Counted from the first letter of the stretch, positions 1 to 10,200 are shown. The stretch is DNA of 64,000 bases from Lacibacter sp. H375 (GCF_037892425.1 NZ_JBBKTT010000001.1:1426001-1490000), one strand, 5' to 3'. The notes: generated by a model not told the origin, from the letters alone. A program made the numbers and translations.

Positions 1-1
1 T

Positions 2-331
2 ACGGGTTTCCCCTATACTTATCTTGATATGCCGAACGGTCCATTGCAGGTGTTTGAACGTTTTATTCGCAAGGGTATTCCTGTTCGTCGCTTAGGTAGT
101 GCCGCAATTGACCTGTGTTGGGTGGCTGCTGGTCGCTTTGATGGCTTTTATGAACACAAGTTAAATGCATGGGATAGCGCAGCTGGTTTTCTGTTGGTAG
201 AAGAAGCAGGCGGTAAGGTTACCGATTTTAAAGGCGATCATTATTCACCTTATCAACCACATATTGTTGCAACCAACGGAAAAATTCATGATGATCTGGT
301 GGAAGTGATTAATGACAGGAAGAAACTATAA
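2..331 (+). CDS. Inositol monophosphatase family protein, C-terminal part
   Basis: The gene enters from the left edge of the window, so only the last 109 residues or so are visible and the true start is not seen. The WDSAAG motif (around residue 55 of the visible part) is the second metal-binding signature of the Mg2+-dependent inositol monophosphatase / CysQ / FBPase fold. The preceding RRLGSAAIDLCWVAAGRFDG stretch is also typical. Members hydrolyse inositol phosphates or 3'-phosphoadenosine 5'-phosphate, and the visible part does not tell which. It ends just before a short inverted repeat and lies on the same strand as thiL. Confidence 0.9.
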   Translation, partial: TGFPYTYLDMPNGPLQVFERFIRKGIPVRRLGSAAIDLCWVAAGRFDGFYEHKLNAWDSAAGFLLVEEAGGKVTDFKGDHYSPYQPHIVATNGKIHDDLVEVINDRKKL

Positions 332-362
332 CATGTACGATGTTCGTTGTACGATGTACATG
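332..362. repeat. Left GTACGATGT repeat flanking the four-helix-bundle gene
   Basis: The word GTACGATGT occurs twice (335-343 and 349-357). The outer ends CATGTAC (332-338) and GTACATG (356-362) form a palindrome. The 11-mer GTACGATGTAC at 349-359 returns as its exact reverse complement at 752-762, on the other side of the small gene at 400-744. Confidence 0.7.
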
Positions 363-399
363 GGCGTGTTATTTTTGAAACATCTTAATTTGCTGACAT

Positions 400-744
400 A
401 TGGATGCCGAAGAAATGAAAAGGCGAACAAAAATGTTTGCCATTAACGTTGCAAGACTAACACAAAAAATACCTGATAGCCCAATTAACAGGGCGTATAA
501 AAACCAGATCATTCGTTCTTCAAGCTCAGTAGGTGCAAATTACCGGGCAGCAAGGAGAGCGAAATCGAAACCCGATTTTATTAATAAACTAAAAATAGTT
601 GAAGAAGAATTGGATGAAAGCTTGTTCTTTTTAGAGTTATTGCAAGAGTTTAACAAAGATTTTGAAAAAGAAATAACACAGCACTTTCACGAAGGAGAAA
701 CTTTATTAAAGATTATTGTTAGCTCGATTGTGTCGTCCCGTTGA
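400..744 (+). CDS. Four helix bundle protein (23S rRNA IVP / S23 family)
   Basis: A 114-residue, charged, entirely helical-looking protein. The N-terminal pattern with FAINVARLTQKIP, then the IRSSSSVGANYRAARRAKS segment at residues 44-62, is the hallmark of the family named after proteins encoded in 23S rRNA intervening sequences. Relatives include the Avd accessory protein of diversity-generating retroelements, which binds RNA. No reverse transcriptase or rRNA lies nearby, so this is a stand-alone member. It sits between the inositol phosphatase gene and thiL and is bracketed by inverted GTACGATGTAC repeats, which suggests it arrived as a small insert. Its function is unknown. Confidence 0.85.
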   Translation: MDAEEMKRRTKMFAINVARLTQKIPDSPINRAYKNQIIRSSSSVGANYRAARRAKSKPDFINKLKIVEEELDESLFFLELLQEFNKDFEKEITQHFHEGETLLKIIVSSIVSSR

Positions 745-750
745 GAGAGG

Positions 751-765
751 CGTACATCGTACATC
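751..765. repeat. Right GTACATC repeat flanking the four-helix-bundle gene
   Basis: GTACATC occurs here twice with one shared spacing, and positions 752-762 are the exact reverse complement of 349-359. The repeat begins only 7 bp after the stop of the four-helix-bundle gene and ends 22 bp before the thiL start codon. Confidence 0.7.
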
Positions 766-787
766 TAACATCAAACATTCTAAAATT

Positions 788-1822
788 ATGAGCGAAGAAC
801 GTACAGAACTATCCTCCCTTGGTGAATTTGGTCTTATCGATCATCTCACAAAAAATATTGAGCATCAGAATGCATCAACAATTCTTGGCGTGGGAGATGA
901 TGCAGCAGTGATCGATCATTTCGGAAAACAGACTGTTGTTACAACTGATCTGTTGATCGAGGGTGTGCATTTTGATCTGATGTATACACCACTTAAACAC
1001 CTTGGTTATAAAAGTGTGGTGGTAAATGTGAGTGATATTTATGCTATGAATGCAACACCAACACAGATCACTTTAAGCTTGGCTGTGAGCAATCGTTTCA
1101 GTCTTGAAGCGTTAGAAGAATTTTATGATGGTGTATATGTGGCTTGCGAAGAATATGGTGTTGATCTGGTTGGCGGCGATACCACTTCTACTACCAAAGG
1201 TTTTGTAATAAGTGTAACAGCTATTGGAGAGGTGGCGCCTGATAAATTTGTAAAACGGAGCACAGCAAAACCAAACGATCTGATATGTGTAACCGGTTAT
1301 CTTGGTGGCGCATATCTTGGCTTGTTATTACTTGAAAGGGAGAAGAAAATTTTTCTTGAAACAAAAGGAGTACAACCTGATCTGGAGAACAGGGATTATA
1401 TCGTTGGCCGATTACTGAAACCAGAAGCGAGAAAAGATATCATCGATTTTTTAGAGAAGGAGAAAATTGTCCCAACGGCAATGATGGATATCAGCGATGG
1501 ACTCAGCAGTGAAATATTACACATCTGCAAACAAAGCGAAGTGGGTGCATTGATCTACGAAGACAAGATACCTGTACATCCGGATGCAAAGGAGTTTGCG
1601 TATAAATTAGAATTGGATCCAACTGCTTGTGCATTGAGTGGAGGTGAAGATTATGAACTGGTCTTTACCATTGCACAAAGTGATTATGATAAGATAAAAG
1701 ATGTGAACGGCATCAGGATCGTAGGGCATATTACAACAGCTGCAGAAGGTGCTCACATCATAACAAGAGGTGGCAATAAGCATCAGCTGACAGCTCAGGG
1801 CTGGAATGCATTTGGTAAATAG
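788..1822 (+). CDS. thiL: Thiamine-monophosphate kinase
   Basis: ThiL phosphorylates thiamine monophosphate to thiamine diphosphate with ATP, the last step of cofactor synthesis, in the cytoplasm. The 344-residue protein has the family signatures in order: GVGDDAAVI near residue 40, DLLIEGVHFD, VVNVSDIYAMNATP near 90, VGGDTTST near 135, MMDISDGLSSE near 235, and GGEDYELVF near 285. The start at 788 gives the usual N-terminus. An upstream in-frame start would read through the repeat and the neighbouring gene's end, so it was rejected. The following gene begins 5 bp after the stop. Confidence 0.95.
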   Translation: MSEERTELSSLGEFGLIDHLTKNIEHQNASTILGVGDDAAVIDHFGKQTVVTTDLLIEGVHFDLMYTPLKHLGYKSVVVNVSDIYAMNATPTQITLSLAVSNRFSLEALEEFYDGVYVACEEYGVDLVGGDTTSTTKGFVISVTAIGEVAPDKFVKRSTAKPNDLICVTGYLGGAYLGLLLLEREKKIFLETKGVQPDLENRDYIVGRLLKPEARKDIIDFLEKEKIVPTAMMDISDGLSSEILHICKQSEVGALIYEDKIPVHPDAKEFAYKLELDPTACALSGGEDYELVFTIAQSDYDKIKDVNGIRIVGHITTAAEGAHIITRGGNKHQLTAQGWNAFGK

Positions 1823-1826
1823 TTTT

Positions 1827-3329
1827 ATGAAGAAAAACATCTTTTTTATAGTTGCAGTAGTAATGCTGTATGCACTAAGTTCCTGTTCCGCAACAGGAAG
1901 TGTTGCTTATACACCTGAACGTAAGTACAGCCCGGAGCAGTTGAAAGAAGATGTGCAGGTGATGGAAGAAACATTCAAAAAAAATCATCCTTCACTTTAC
2001 TGGTATAGTTCAAAAGAAGAAATTGAATCATCATTCAAACTTGCATATGAACAACTCAATGATTCTTTGAATGAGATACAGTTCAGGAATATAGTTGCAG
2101 AAACAATTTTTCCGATACGTTGCGGACACACCAGTGTGCGGTTTTCAAAAAAATACAATCAGTTTATAGCGGGAAAACGATTACCCACGTTCCCGTTTGT
2201 TGCAAAAGTAGTTGATGATTCAACATTGGTGGTAACTGCTAATCTCAACCGTCGTGATTCATTGATCAGAACAGGAACAACCATTCTTTCTATCAACGGA
2301 TTAACGGCAAGACAGGTGATTGATTCGCTTTTGCCGCTTGTATCAATTGATGGTAATGCAAAAAACTTCAGCTACCAGAACATCAGCAACAACTTTACTA
2401 CGTATTACAACATACGCTTTGGTTTGCAAAAGAATTATACCATCAACTATGTAAATACAAGAGGTGAAGTAAAACGAACCGTACTGCCGTTGTTTGATCC
2501 TGCAAGAGATACCACAAGACGGAGGCCGGTTTCCATCACTCCACAAACCCCACCACCCTCACAACCGGAAATTTCAGAAAGACAGCAACGTTTGCAACGT
2601 ACACGTTCATTCAGTATTGATTCATCAAAGAAGTTTGCCACTTTGCGGATCAGCAGTTTTGGCCCTTCATTGCACAAGCATTTCCTGAAAAAAGCATTCA
2701 GGCAGTTAGAAATAAAAAATATTCCGCACCTCGTGATCGATGTGCGGAACAATGGGGGAGGGCTCATTAAAAAATCATTATACCTCACACGTTTCATCAG
2801 CAAGGAGTCGTTTGTATTTACTGATTCTATTTATTCTGTCCGGAGAAAAATTCACAGCGATGCAAAAGTGAGCCGAAGGTTTGTTTATAATCTTGGTCTA
2901 TTCTTTTTAAACAAGAAGGAAAAGGATGGCATGTACAGGTTCAGGTTTTTCAATGATAGGATATACGAACCATTGTCACGACGTTATAATGGGCAGGTGT
3001 ACCTTCTCACAGGTGGGTTTTCATTTTCTGCCACGACGTTGTTTGCAGCTGTTGTAAAAGGACAAGAGAATGTAACTGTTGTTGGCGAAGAAACAGGTGG
3101 TGGTTATTATGGCAATAATGGTGTGTTTATTCCGGAGATGATCTTGCCGAACAGTAAACTTCGTGTGCGGTTGCCGCTTTACCGCATTGTAAACAATAAG
3201 AATTACCCCAAAGATGGCCATGGCGTTTTGCCCGATGTAGAAGCAAAAGCCAGTGCTGAAAGCATCAGGCAGAACCGTGATCCGAAAATGGAAAAAGCAA
3301 TTCAGCTCATCATGCAACGGAAAGGTTAG
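1827..3329 (+). CDS. S41 family (C-terminal processing type) peptidase, lipoprotein
   Basis: A 500-residue protein with a lipoprotein signal: a hydrophobic segment followed by the lipobox LSSC near residue 21, so it is probably anchored in the outer membrane or periplasm. A PDZ-like stretch GTTILSINGL lies near 150. The S41 core follows: VIDVRNNGGG near 300 and GGFSFSATTLFAA near 400, whose second Ser is the expected nucleophile, then GEETGGG. Such proteases degrade or process envelope proteins. The start at 1827 was chosen because it opens directly into the signal peptide; it lies 5 bp after thiL, so the two may be cotranscribed. Confidence 0.9.
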   Translation: MKKNIFFIVAVVMLYALSSCSATGSVAYTPERKYSPEQLKEDVQVMEETFKKNHPSLYWYSSKEEIESSFKLAYEQLNDSLNEIQFRNIVAETIFPIRCGHTSVRFSKKYNQFIAGKRLPTFPFVAKVVDDSTLVVTANLNRRDSLIRTGTTILSINGLTARQVIDSLLPLVSIDGNAKNFSYQNISNNFTTYYNIRFGLQKNYTINYVNTRGEVKRTVLPLFDPARDTTRRRPVSITPQTPPPSQPEISERQQRLQRTRSFSIDSSKKFATLRISSFGPSLHKHFLKKAFRQLEIKNIPHLVIDVRNNGGGLIKKSLYLTRFISKESFVFTDSIYSVRRKIHSDAKVSRRFVYNLGLFFLNKKEKDGMYRFRFFNDRIYEPLSRRYNGQVYLLTGGFSFSATTLFAAVVKGQENVTVVGEETGGGYYGNNGVFIPEMILPNSKLRVRLPLYRIVNNKNYPKDGHGVLPDVEAKASAESIRQNRDPKMEKAIQLIMQRKG

Positions 3330-3436
3330 TACATCTGTCAGAAATAATATAAACAGGCCTTGGCTAGCATTAACGGCAAACAACAATGGTCATGGCGAAT
3401 GTTAAGTGGCAAATTTCTAAGAATTAAAAAGTGTAC

Positions 3437-3748
3437 ATGAAACAGATTTTCCTGGTACTGATGACCTTCTTTCTTTTTACAGCATGTCAAAAAGAAAGAA
3501 ACTGTAAGGATACTACTTGTATTGATGGAACAATTCAATGGGGCGGTGAGCCTGCTGTTGACGGGTTGGGCTGGTATCTTCAGTCGGATGAATTTACAAA
3601 ACCGGTGAAACTGAAAAATCTCAGTTCAACTTACCAGGTAGATGACTTGGCTGTATCGGCTTGTTTGGTGAAAACAGATGAAAAGTATCAATGCTTTTGT
3701 GCAGAACCGCTGGATGTGTATGAGATCAAAAGCATCAATAAAAAATAA
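3437..3748 (+). CDS. Small hypothetical lipoprotein
   Basis: A 103-residue protein with a clear lipoprotein signal (lipobox FTAC at about residue 18). The mature part is about 85 residues with five further Cys, which could form disulfides in the periplasm. I recognise no family. Its stop codon abuts the stop codon of the convergent nagA gene with no spacer between them. Confidence 0.7.
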   Translation: MKQIFLVLMTFFLFTACQKERNCKDTTCIDGTIQWGGEPAVDGLGWYLQSDEFTKPVKLKNLSSTYQVDDLAVSACLVKTDEKYQCFCAEPLDVYEIKSINKK

Positions 3749-4864
3749 CTACAGTAACTGTTTCCCGGAACGAAATACTGATCGCACTTCACGTGTTTTA
3801 GATAGCACAACAAAATCAGCAATATAACCTGTTTCAATTTTTGCTGATTGCGTTATGCCGGCTACTCTTGCAGGATAAAGCGAAGCCATCCGCAACGCTT
3901 CATCAAATTCAATACCTGCCTTGTTTACACAATTGTTCACCGCTTTTATCATGGTTAGTGCAGAACCCGACAATGTTCCATCGGGCAATACATATCGATC
4001 ATCTTTTAATAAGTGCTGGTATGCTCCTTCCCGTGTTTCAGTTACTGCATCGGTGATCAGGAACAAACGTTCCTGCATCATTTTTTTGCTGATACGAATT
4101 GCAGCAAACGAAGTATGAAATCCATCACACACAATACTGCTGTGTGCGGTTGCATGATCATAAATTGCACCCACCATGCCCAACTCTCTTCCCTGCAATG
4201 GCGACATGGCATTAAATAAATGTGTTGCAGTTGTTATGCCTTTGTTGAAACCGGCTGTTGCCTGTTCATAAGTTGCGTTACTGTGACCAGCGGAAACAAC
4301 TATATTATTATTAAGCAGGAGTTGAATCACCTCATCACTGCACTGCTCTGGTGCAAGCGTCATCATCTTTACAATGCCTTCACTTTTATCAAGCAATAAC
4401 TTTACTTCATCAAGTGTGGGTTGTTTGATGTATTCCAGTAAATGTGCACCACGTTTTATTGGATTGATATACGGTCCTTCAAGATGTAAACCCAATAAAC
4501 CACTATTTGCATTTTGTTGGAGGAATCTTTTTACAACATCAATTCCTTTCACAAAAACATCGATGCTGTTGGTAGCCATCGTTAAAAGAAAACGTGTACA
4601 CCCACCACTTACACAATAAGCATCTGTTGCATGTATTGCCTCTTCATTCAACGCCTCTGAAAACAACAAACCATTGCCGCCATACAATTGCAGATCGATA
4701 AACGCAGGCACTAATAAATTTCCCTGCAGATCGTAACGATCAATATCAGCAGCAAGATCGGCGGCAGGTACTATGGCTTCGATTATCCCATTATTCACCA
4801 ACACTGCATGACCGTTTATAAAACGATCACCGGTAAAAACTGTTCCGTTGTAAAATGCCAGCAT
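3749..4864 (-). CDS. nagA: N-acetylglucosamine-6-phosphate deacetylase
   Basis: NagA removes acetate from GlcNAc-6-phosphate, feeding amino sugars from chitin or peptidoglycan recycling into glycolysis. The 371-residue amidohydrolase shows HLEGPYINP (metal Glu) near residue 127, SAGHSNA near 190, ATHLFNAMSP near 212 and LITDAV near 270, which together supply the metal ligands and the catalytic Asp. No nagB or sugar transporter is adjacent; the neighbour upstream is an amidase 6 bp away on the same strand, so the two may share a transcript. Confidence 0.93.
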   Translation of the reverse strand: MLAFYNGTVFTGDRFINGHAVLVNNGIIEAIVPAADLAADIDRYDLQGNLLVPAFIDLQLYGGNGLLFSEALNEEAIHATDAYCVSGGCTRFLLTMATNSIDVFVKGIDVVKRFLQQNANSGLLGLHLEGPYINPIKRGAHLLEYIKQPTLDEVKLLLDKSEGIVKMMTLAPEQCSDEVIQLLLNNNIVVSAGHSNATYEQATAGFNKGITTATHLFNAMSPLQGRELGMVGAIYDHATAHSSIVCDGFHTSFAAIRISKKMMQERLFLITDAVTETREGAYQHLLKDDRYVLPDGTLSGSALTMIKAVNNCVNKAGIEFDEALRMASLYPARVAGITQSAKIETGYIADFVVLSKTREVRSVFRSGKQLL

Positions 4865-4870
4865 ATTGTA

Positions 4871-5692
4871 TTATGGAAGAATGCTGAACGCATCTCCGTC
4901 TTTTAAGAAAGGAAGTTTATGACGTATCTCTTCAAGTTTTTCTTTGGAGAGTGTAACGGTGAATACATCTTCGTCATGTTCTTTTTCAAAAATCACTTCA
5001 CCCATTGCATCAATGACCATACTGTTGCCACTATGATAAATGCTGTTACCATCATTACCTGTACGGTTCACGCCAATTACATAGCTTTGATTTTCGATGG
5101 CTCTTGCAGTAAGTAATGTTTTCCATGCATGCACTCTTCGTTCGGGCCAGTTCGCAACATAGATCAATACATCATACTCGGGTTCATCATCTTTTGATTG
5201 CTGCCTTGCCCAAACAGGGAACCGCAGATCATAACACACCATCAGGTTGATCTTCCAGCCATTCACAGATGCAATCAAACGTTTTGTTCCTGCTGTATAA
5301 TGTTTGTCTTCATCTGCATAAGCAAACAAGTGACGTTTATCATACACGCCGTGTTGGCCATTTGGTAACATCCAGATAAGGCGGTTGTAATAATGAGTTG
5401 GCCCTGCTTCGCCGGTTTCACTTGTTTCAATTTCTTTCACCATCAAACTACCCGTTATAATCACACGTTTTTCTGCGGCGATCTTTTTCATCCATTCAAC
5501 TGTTGGACCATTCATGTCTTCAGCCAGTTCTTCAGGCTTCATACTGAAACCGGTGTTGAACATTTCCGGAAGCACAATGATCTGCGTAGGATGTTGAATA
5601 GAATTGATCGTCTCTTCCAGCATCTGCAGGTTGGCTGCCTTATCTTCCCAATGAAGATTTGCTTGAATGAGTGTGAATGTAAGATGACTCAT
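4871..5692 (-). CDS. Omega-amidase / nitrilase superfamily hydrolase (YafV-like)
   Basis: A 273-residue carbon-nitrogen hydrolase. The catalytic triad of the nitrilase superfamily is visible: Glu in VLPEMFNTGF near residue 45, Lys in YDKRHLF near 120, and Cys in MVCYDLRFP near 153. The NTGFSM context resembles YafV/Nit2-type omega-amidases, which hydrolyse 2-oxoglutaramate or 2-oxosuccinamate, including in methionine salvage. The substrate assignment is by family resemblance only. It ends 6 bp upstream of the nagA start. Confidence 0.85.
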   Translation of the reverse strand: MSHLTFTLIQANLHWEDKAANLQMLEETINSIQHPTQIIVLPEMFNTGFSMKPEELAEDMNGPTVEWMKKIAAEKRVIITGSLMVKEIETSETGEAGPTHYYNRLIWMLPNGQHGVYDKRHLFAYADEDKHYTAGTKRLIASVNGWKINLMVCYDLRFPVWARQQSKDDEPEYDVLIYVANWPERRVHAWKTLLTARAIENQSYVIGVNRTGNDGNSIYHSGNSMVIDAMGEVIFEKEHDEDVFTVTLSKEKLEEIRHKLPFLKDGDAFSILP

Positions 5693-5701
5693 GCCACGAA
5701 G

Positions 5702-6670
5702 TTAACGAAAGCGGATGCTGATTGCAAAAGCACCGTACACTTCAAACGGTTCGATCATAGTTTTTGCTTCCCGTTGTTTGATATGATAGTAAGCTGAGAA
5801 GGAAGTCTGACGGTTTGAAAGTATGATCCCTGTCTTAACGATATAAATGAACGGATTCAGCTCTGACGTATAGTTCCCTTTATCCTCACGGAATAGACCG
5901 CCCTGCACAGTTGCATTATACGCCTGCGCCATAAGTGTTGGCTCTAGGAAAAAGATGAATTCAGTTTTATTACGCTGCTGTTGTTTGCTTTGCCCGAGTC
6001 GGCCAGTCCAGTATGCGCTGTACTGTTCATCTTCCAGCTTGCCAAGCTTTAATAACACACCGGCGGATGCATTGGTAAATGTATTTCCTAATGTTGCTTT
6101 ACCAGCTGCATGAAGACTAAAGTTTTTTGTAGCAGCGATCAATGGTTGATAATAACGAACCGATGCGTTTACACCCATTTCGTTTTGCAACTGGTTTTCC
6201 CAGCCATAAAGTTTATACAGACCAATGATCTTATGATAGTTTGTTTGTACTTCTTTTCCTTTTGCACCGGGACCAAGAATACCAACTGTTCCATCGAATT
6301 GCAAGACACGCTCATCGTTAAACACATTTGTTTGTCCGTAGCTGGCGTACAACCAGCCTGCATAAGGACGGTCCTGTTGCTCAAGCACCTGTTCCAGAGA
6401 ACGACGATTGAGATGAGGATTATAGATCATTTGTCCCGCTTCAATACGATGCAGTTTGCCAGCCAGTCTTGAGGATGAGCGATTTTTTGCCAACCACTGA
6501 TAGCGTAGAAAAAGCCCATTGGAATAGTAACGATCCTTCTTAGTGAAATTGTAATTATCATTCTCGGTTATTAATGTAAACTCTTTTGTATAAACATTGG
6601 CTGAATCCTGAGCCCGAACAAAGGCAAAACAGGAAATAAGAAGGAGGGTTACAATGGCTGGTTTCAACAT
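5702..6670 (-). CDS. LpxR-like lipid A 3'-O-deacylase, outer membrane
   Basis: A 322-residue protein with a signal peptide (cleavage near residue 20) and alternating beta-barrel strands. The N-terminal TLITENDNYNFTKKDRYYSNG segment matches the active-site region of LpxR (DUF2219), where adjacent Asn and Asp residues bind the Ca2+. DRPYAGWLYASYG near 100 and NYHKIIGLYKLYGWENQL near 145 supply the conserved His region. LpxR removes the 3'-acyloxyacyl group of lipid A and is best known from Gammaproteobacteria. The gene lies 9 bp upstream of the amidase gene on the same strand, but the functions look unrelated. Confidence 0.85.
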   Translation of the reverse strand: MLKPAIVTLLLISCFAFVRAQDSANVYTKEFTLITENDNYNFTKKDRYYSNGLFLRYQWLAKNRSSSRLAGKLHRIEAGQMIYNPHLNRRSLEQVLEQQDRPYAGWLYASYGQTNVFNDERVLQFDGTVGILGPGAKGKEVQTNYHKIIGLYKLYGWENQLQNEMGVNASVRYYQPLIAATKNFSLHAAGKATLGNTFTNASAGVLLKLGKLEDEQYSAYWTGRLGQSKQQQRNKTEFIFFLEPTLMAQAYNATVQGGLFREDKGNYTSELNPFIYIVKTGIILSNRQTSFSAYYHIKQREAKTMIEPFEVYGAFAISIRFR

Positions 6671-6706
6671 GCGGTTACAAGATTACAAAAAATCAGAACA
6701 TGGAAC

Positions 6707-7168
6707 TTAACGTAACAATTCGCTAATGATGTTTTGTTCATAGCCTTTTTGCATTAAATAATCGGTGAGCTTCTTTTTGCGGATGAAGATGTTAGTTTCG
6801 CCTTTCAGTTGTTTCAATTTCTGGTCAAACAGTTTTTGTGCTGTAGCCCAGTAATCTTCTTCATCAATAGCTTTCATAGCTTTTTTGATCAGGTACTCAC
6901 TTACATACTTTTGTTTGAGTTCATACTTGATCTTTACCCGTCCCCATTGCTTCATGCGGAAACGGCCACCGGCAAACTGTGTGGCAAAACGTTCTTCGTT
7001 AAGGTAATCTTCCTCAATGAGTTTCGACAACAACTCCTCCACATCAGATTTACGCAATCCGAAGCCATATAGTTTTTCCTTTACCACACTGTGGCAACGC
7101 TCCTGGTAAGCACAGTAATGCTTTGCCTTCTGGTGTGCCTGTTCTTTGGTGAGCTGTTGTTTGTACAT
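6707..7168 (-). CDS. recX: Regulatory protein RecX
   Basis: A 153-residue, highly basic helical protein with the RecX three-helix repeats: the N-terminal YCAYQERCHSVVKEKLYGFG unit, VEELLSKLIEEDYLNEERFA, and AGGRFRMKQWGRVKIKYELKQKYV. RecX modulates RecA filament length. It is not next to recA here; recA lies 28 kb away at 35.4 kb. It probably shares a minus-strand transcript with the LpxR-like gene 36 bp downstream. Confidence 0.9.
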   Translation of the reverse strand: MYKQQLTKEQAHQKAKHYCAYQERCHSVVKEKLYGFGLRKSDVEELLSKLIEEDYLNEERFATQFAGGRFRMKQWGRVKIKYELKQKYVSEYLIKKAMKAIDEEDYWATAQKLFDQKLKQLKGETNIFIRKKKLTDYLMQKGYEQNIISELLR

Positions 7169-7181
7169 GCAGAACGAAAAT

Positions 7182-7210
7182 AAAAAAGTTCCTGTGAAGG
7201 AACTTTTTTT
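7182..7210 (-). terminator. Intrinsic terminator after the mosaic repeat protein gene
   Basis: Stem AAAAAAGTTCCT (7182-7193) pairs with 7198-7209 around a GTGA tetraloop, with a T-run on both strands. It lies in the 62 bp between the stop of the 1028-residue gene and the start of recX and would end minus-strand transcription. Confidence 0.8.
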
Positions 7211-7230
7211 AATCTCAGGATTGTTTGTTG

Positions 7231-10200
7231 TTAGCGGATATTACCGACACTGTTTTTAGCGGTATCATGTTTTGTTTTAAGCACGTTGGAAATACTTGTG
7301 TATGCTGCGCCAAGAGAATTTAGAGAGGTTTGTAAATCCATAAACTGTGTTTGCAGGGTTTGCATTTTTAATTGAGCCGCTGCTGTGTTTCCGTTTTGAA
7401 GATCGGTATTGATCGCAACAATGCTGTTACTCACCCGGCGAAGATTACTTCTTGATGTACTGATACCTGCTTTTGTTGAAACAGCGTCATTCTGCAATTG
7501 TGTATCCAGTTCTGTTAATGTGGTCAGCAAACTGTTGAAAGAGGATGTGGCCAGGCCGGCATTTACCTTTTCACCAAAAGTGGCACCTTGTGTTTGTTTT
7601 GGTGTGGTTGTTTTTAATGTTGTGTTGTTTTGTGTACCATCTCCATTACTGTCATCGTCATTCAAATCAATATCAGTTTCATCGCTGATGATATATCTAG
7701 CTTCAACAATGAATGTATAATTCCCCGGATCAAGATTTGTGAATTCAAATTCGCCCAATGAACTGGTACGCATACGGGCGGTATCACCCCCGGGATTTTT
7801 TCCGCCTTTGATGTTTAGCCCACCAATCGGGTTGCCAGGCTTCATCGCTGCACTGATAACAGCTCCACCCGGGAGAGCTCCTCCCAATAAAGAAGCGCTC
7901 TTATTTCCAACAACAAGTTCACTCACAGCATCTCCATCCACATCAGCAACTGTAACTGCAAGATTTTTGATATTTGAACGTGATGTATTGATGATGGCTG
8001 TTGGCAACTCATTTACATTGATGTTATTTGTTCTGGCATTTAGACCAATGTTACTGCGTGGGCTCCAGATTAAATCACTCATACCATCACCATCCACATC
8101 AGCTACTGCAATGCTGATCTGTATTACACCTGGTTGTTGTTTACTGTCGCAGTATTCAGTAATATCTTTTGTAGTTCCGTCACTAAACAAACCACGCACA
8201 GTAATATCAGCCACGCCATCAGCATTTACATCTGCACTTGTTATGGTGAAGTTTTTGATATTAGAGCGTGAAGTATTGACGCCTGTTTTTTGTTGATTGT
8301 TTTCTTCAAACGGAATTGTAATCACAGTTGCATTCGCACTAAGCGAACCTTCAGCAATTATTTTACTTGTGCCATCACTGTATGTAGCGATTGCACGGTA
8401 ATAATCAGCAGTGCCATCTCCGTTTACATCACCTGATGCAACGGTAATACTGTTCCTGGTTCTGATATTACTCCGTGAAGTACTGATCCCTGCTTTTGTT
8501 TGTGGCGTGTTATTATTGTGCATGATATGCTGCCATGTTTCATCGGGCATCAACACTTCGCCGGCAATATCTGTTCTTGTATTCGACTGTGCCTGGTAAT
8601 AATCATATCCTTTCTTGCTAAGGAATGTACCACTCACCTGCACACTGTAATTTCCATCGGGCACATTGGCAAACCAGTATTCACCACACTTGTTTGTTTT
8701 TGTTCTGGCTACTGAAGCGCCTGTGTTTCGATCGATCAAATAAATATCAAACCCCTCTGCTGCGCCATCACAATCATCATCAGCAGTTGTTTGTTTGCTT
8801 TTAAAAAGAGGATTATGTCCCTGTCCTTTTTCTTCATATAAAGGATTCTTTACTTCGGCCATGCAGGGATTACAAACTTCTCCCTGCGTCTGTCCATCAA
8901 AAAATAATGGTTGGTATTGTCTGCGGCCAGTTGCCATGCCACTGCCTCTTTCCCGTTTCCCGCTTGCCATTCCGCTACCGGCTTCTCTTGCAAAGAGATT
9001 CAAATGAGGACCGTTATTAACAACCATACCTGTTGCAGCATAACTCGCAGCAGCAGCCCCGCCGCCACTATGCGTTTTATTTGTAACAATGCCACCTGCA
9101 CCACCACCGGCACTATTGCGTACAATTTTTCCTGAAACAAGATGTGATCCGGCTGCATGCAAGCCTTGGTTTACTTTTTCACCAAATGTTGCACCCTGCG
9201 TTTGTTTGGGAACTGTTACATTCATGGAAATACGGTTGGGCATGCCACCATCAATTTTTAATTTATAATTCACTGCATCATCGGGGCAACTGAAAGTTTG
9301 CTCTTCCACCGTACCATCAGGATGTGTTGTTTTAGTTGTAACCGGTCCACAACTTTTTGACACGCTGCGGTCATTACTCTGGTTACTTTTTGTTTTGGTT
9401 TTCACCACACGTTTATTTTCAGGATCAATAATACTGGTACCATCATCTACATGCGGATCACCATGTACACGATCATTACTTTGATTGCTTTTTGTTTTCG
9501 TTTTCAGCACACGGTTGTTATCGTTACCATCGGTAACGGGTTCGTACTGACGACGACCGGTTGCCAATCCGCTTCCTCTTTCCCTTTTTCCACTACTCTG
9601 TCCGCTGGCAGCATCACGTGGCGATTTAATACCAAATGTTTTGATGAATGTAATACCGGCGTTGATGGTTTGCATTTTCCGTTTTTGTTCAACTGGTATA
9701 TCAATGCCTTGCTGCGGATCATATAATTGAATGGAAGAAGAAGAGTGTAAAAAATCAGTTGATAATAAAAGGGACGATGTTGCACCAACGGGATAAGAAA
9801 ATGAAAGCGATCCATTTAAACCGGGGAACAATGATTTGGTTCCTGCATCGAAACGATACAAGGGACGTACTGCTCCCTGCTGACCAATGATCAATCCGCC
9901 GCTTTGATTAAAGAACATACCGCCTTTAACAGAAGCAATCAGTTGTGTCCGTTGCCCCAATCTTAATGAAGGCCCAACTAATAAGAATGCATTTTGTGAA
10001 GGAGTTGTGGTCACAAGGCTTGTTTGTGGAAACTTGCGATCAATCATAAATTGATTAATGGCAGCGGTACTGAGTTTGCTGTTCATGAAACCTCCGCTTA
10101 CACCCAGGCCCAACGGACCAAAAAAGTATTGGCTGTTGAGACCAGTCACAAGCCCGTTACCACGAAACAGTGATGCTTCATTACTGTTGAGACCAAAGGA

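Noticed and set aside
7739-8296. A 185-codon plus-strand frame opposite the mosaic protein gene
   Set aside because: It is the antisense of repeated words (the minus-strand product has coherent domains), so it is a shadow.
7438-8500. Recurring near-identical DNA words, considered as a CRISPR array or mobile repeats
   Set aside because: The words are spaced irregularly, stay in frame and code for TSRSNI-type peptides, so they are protein repeats.
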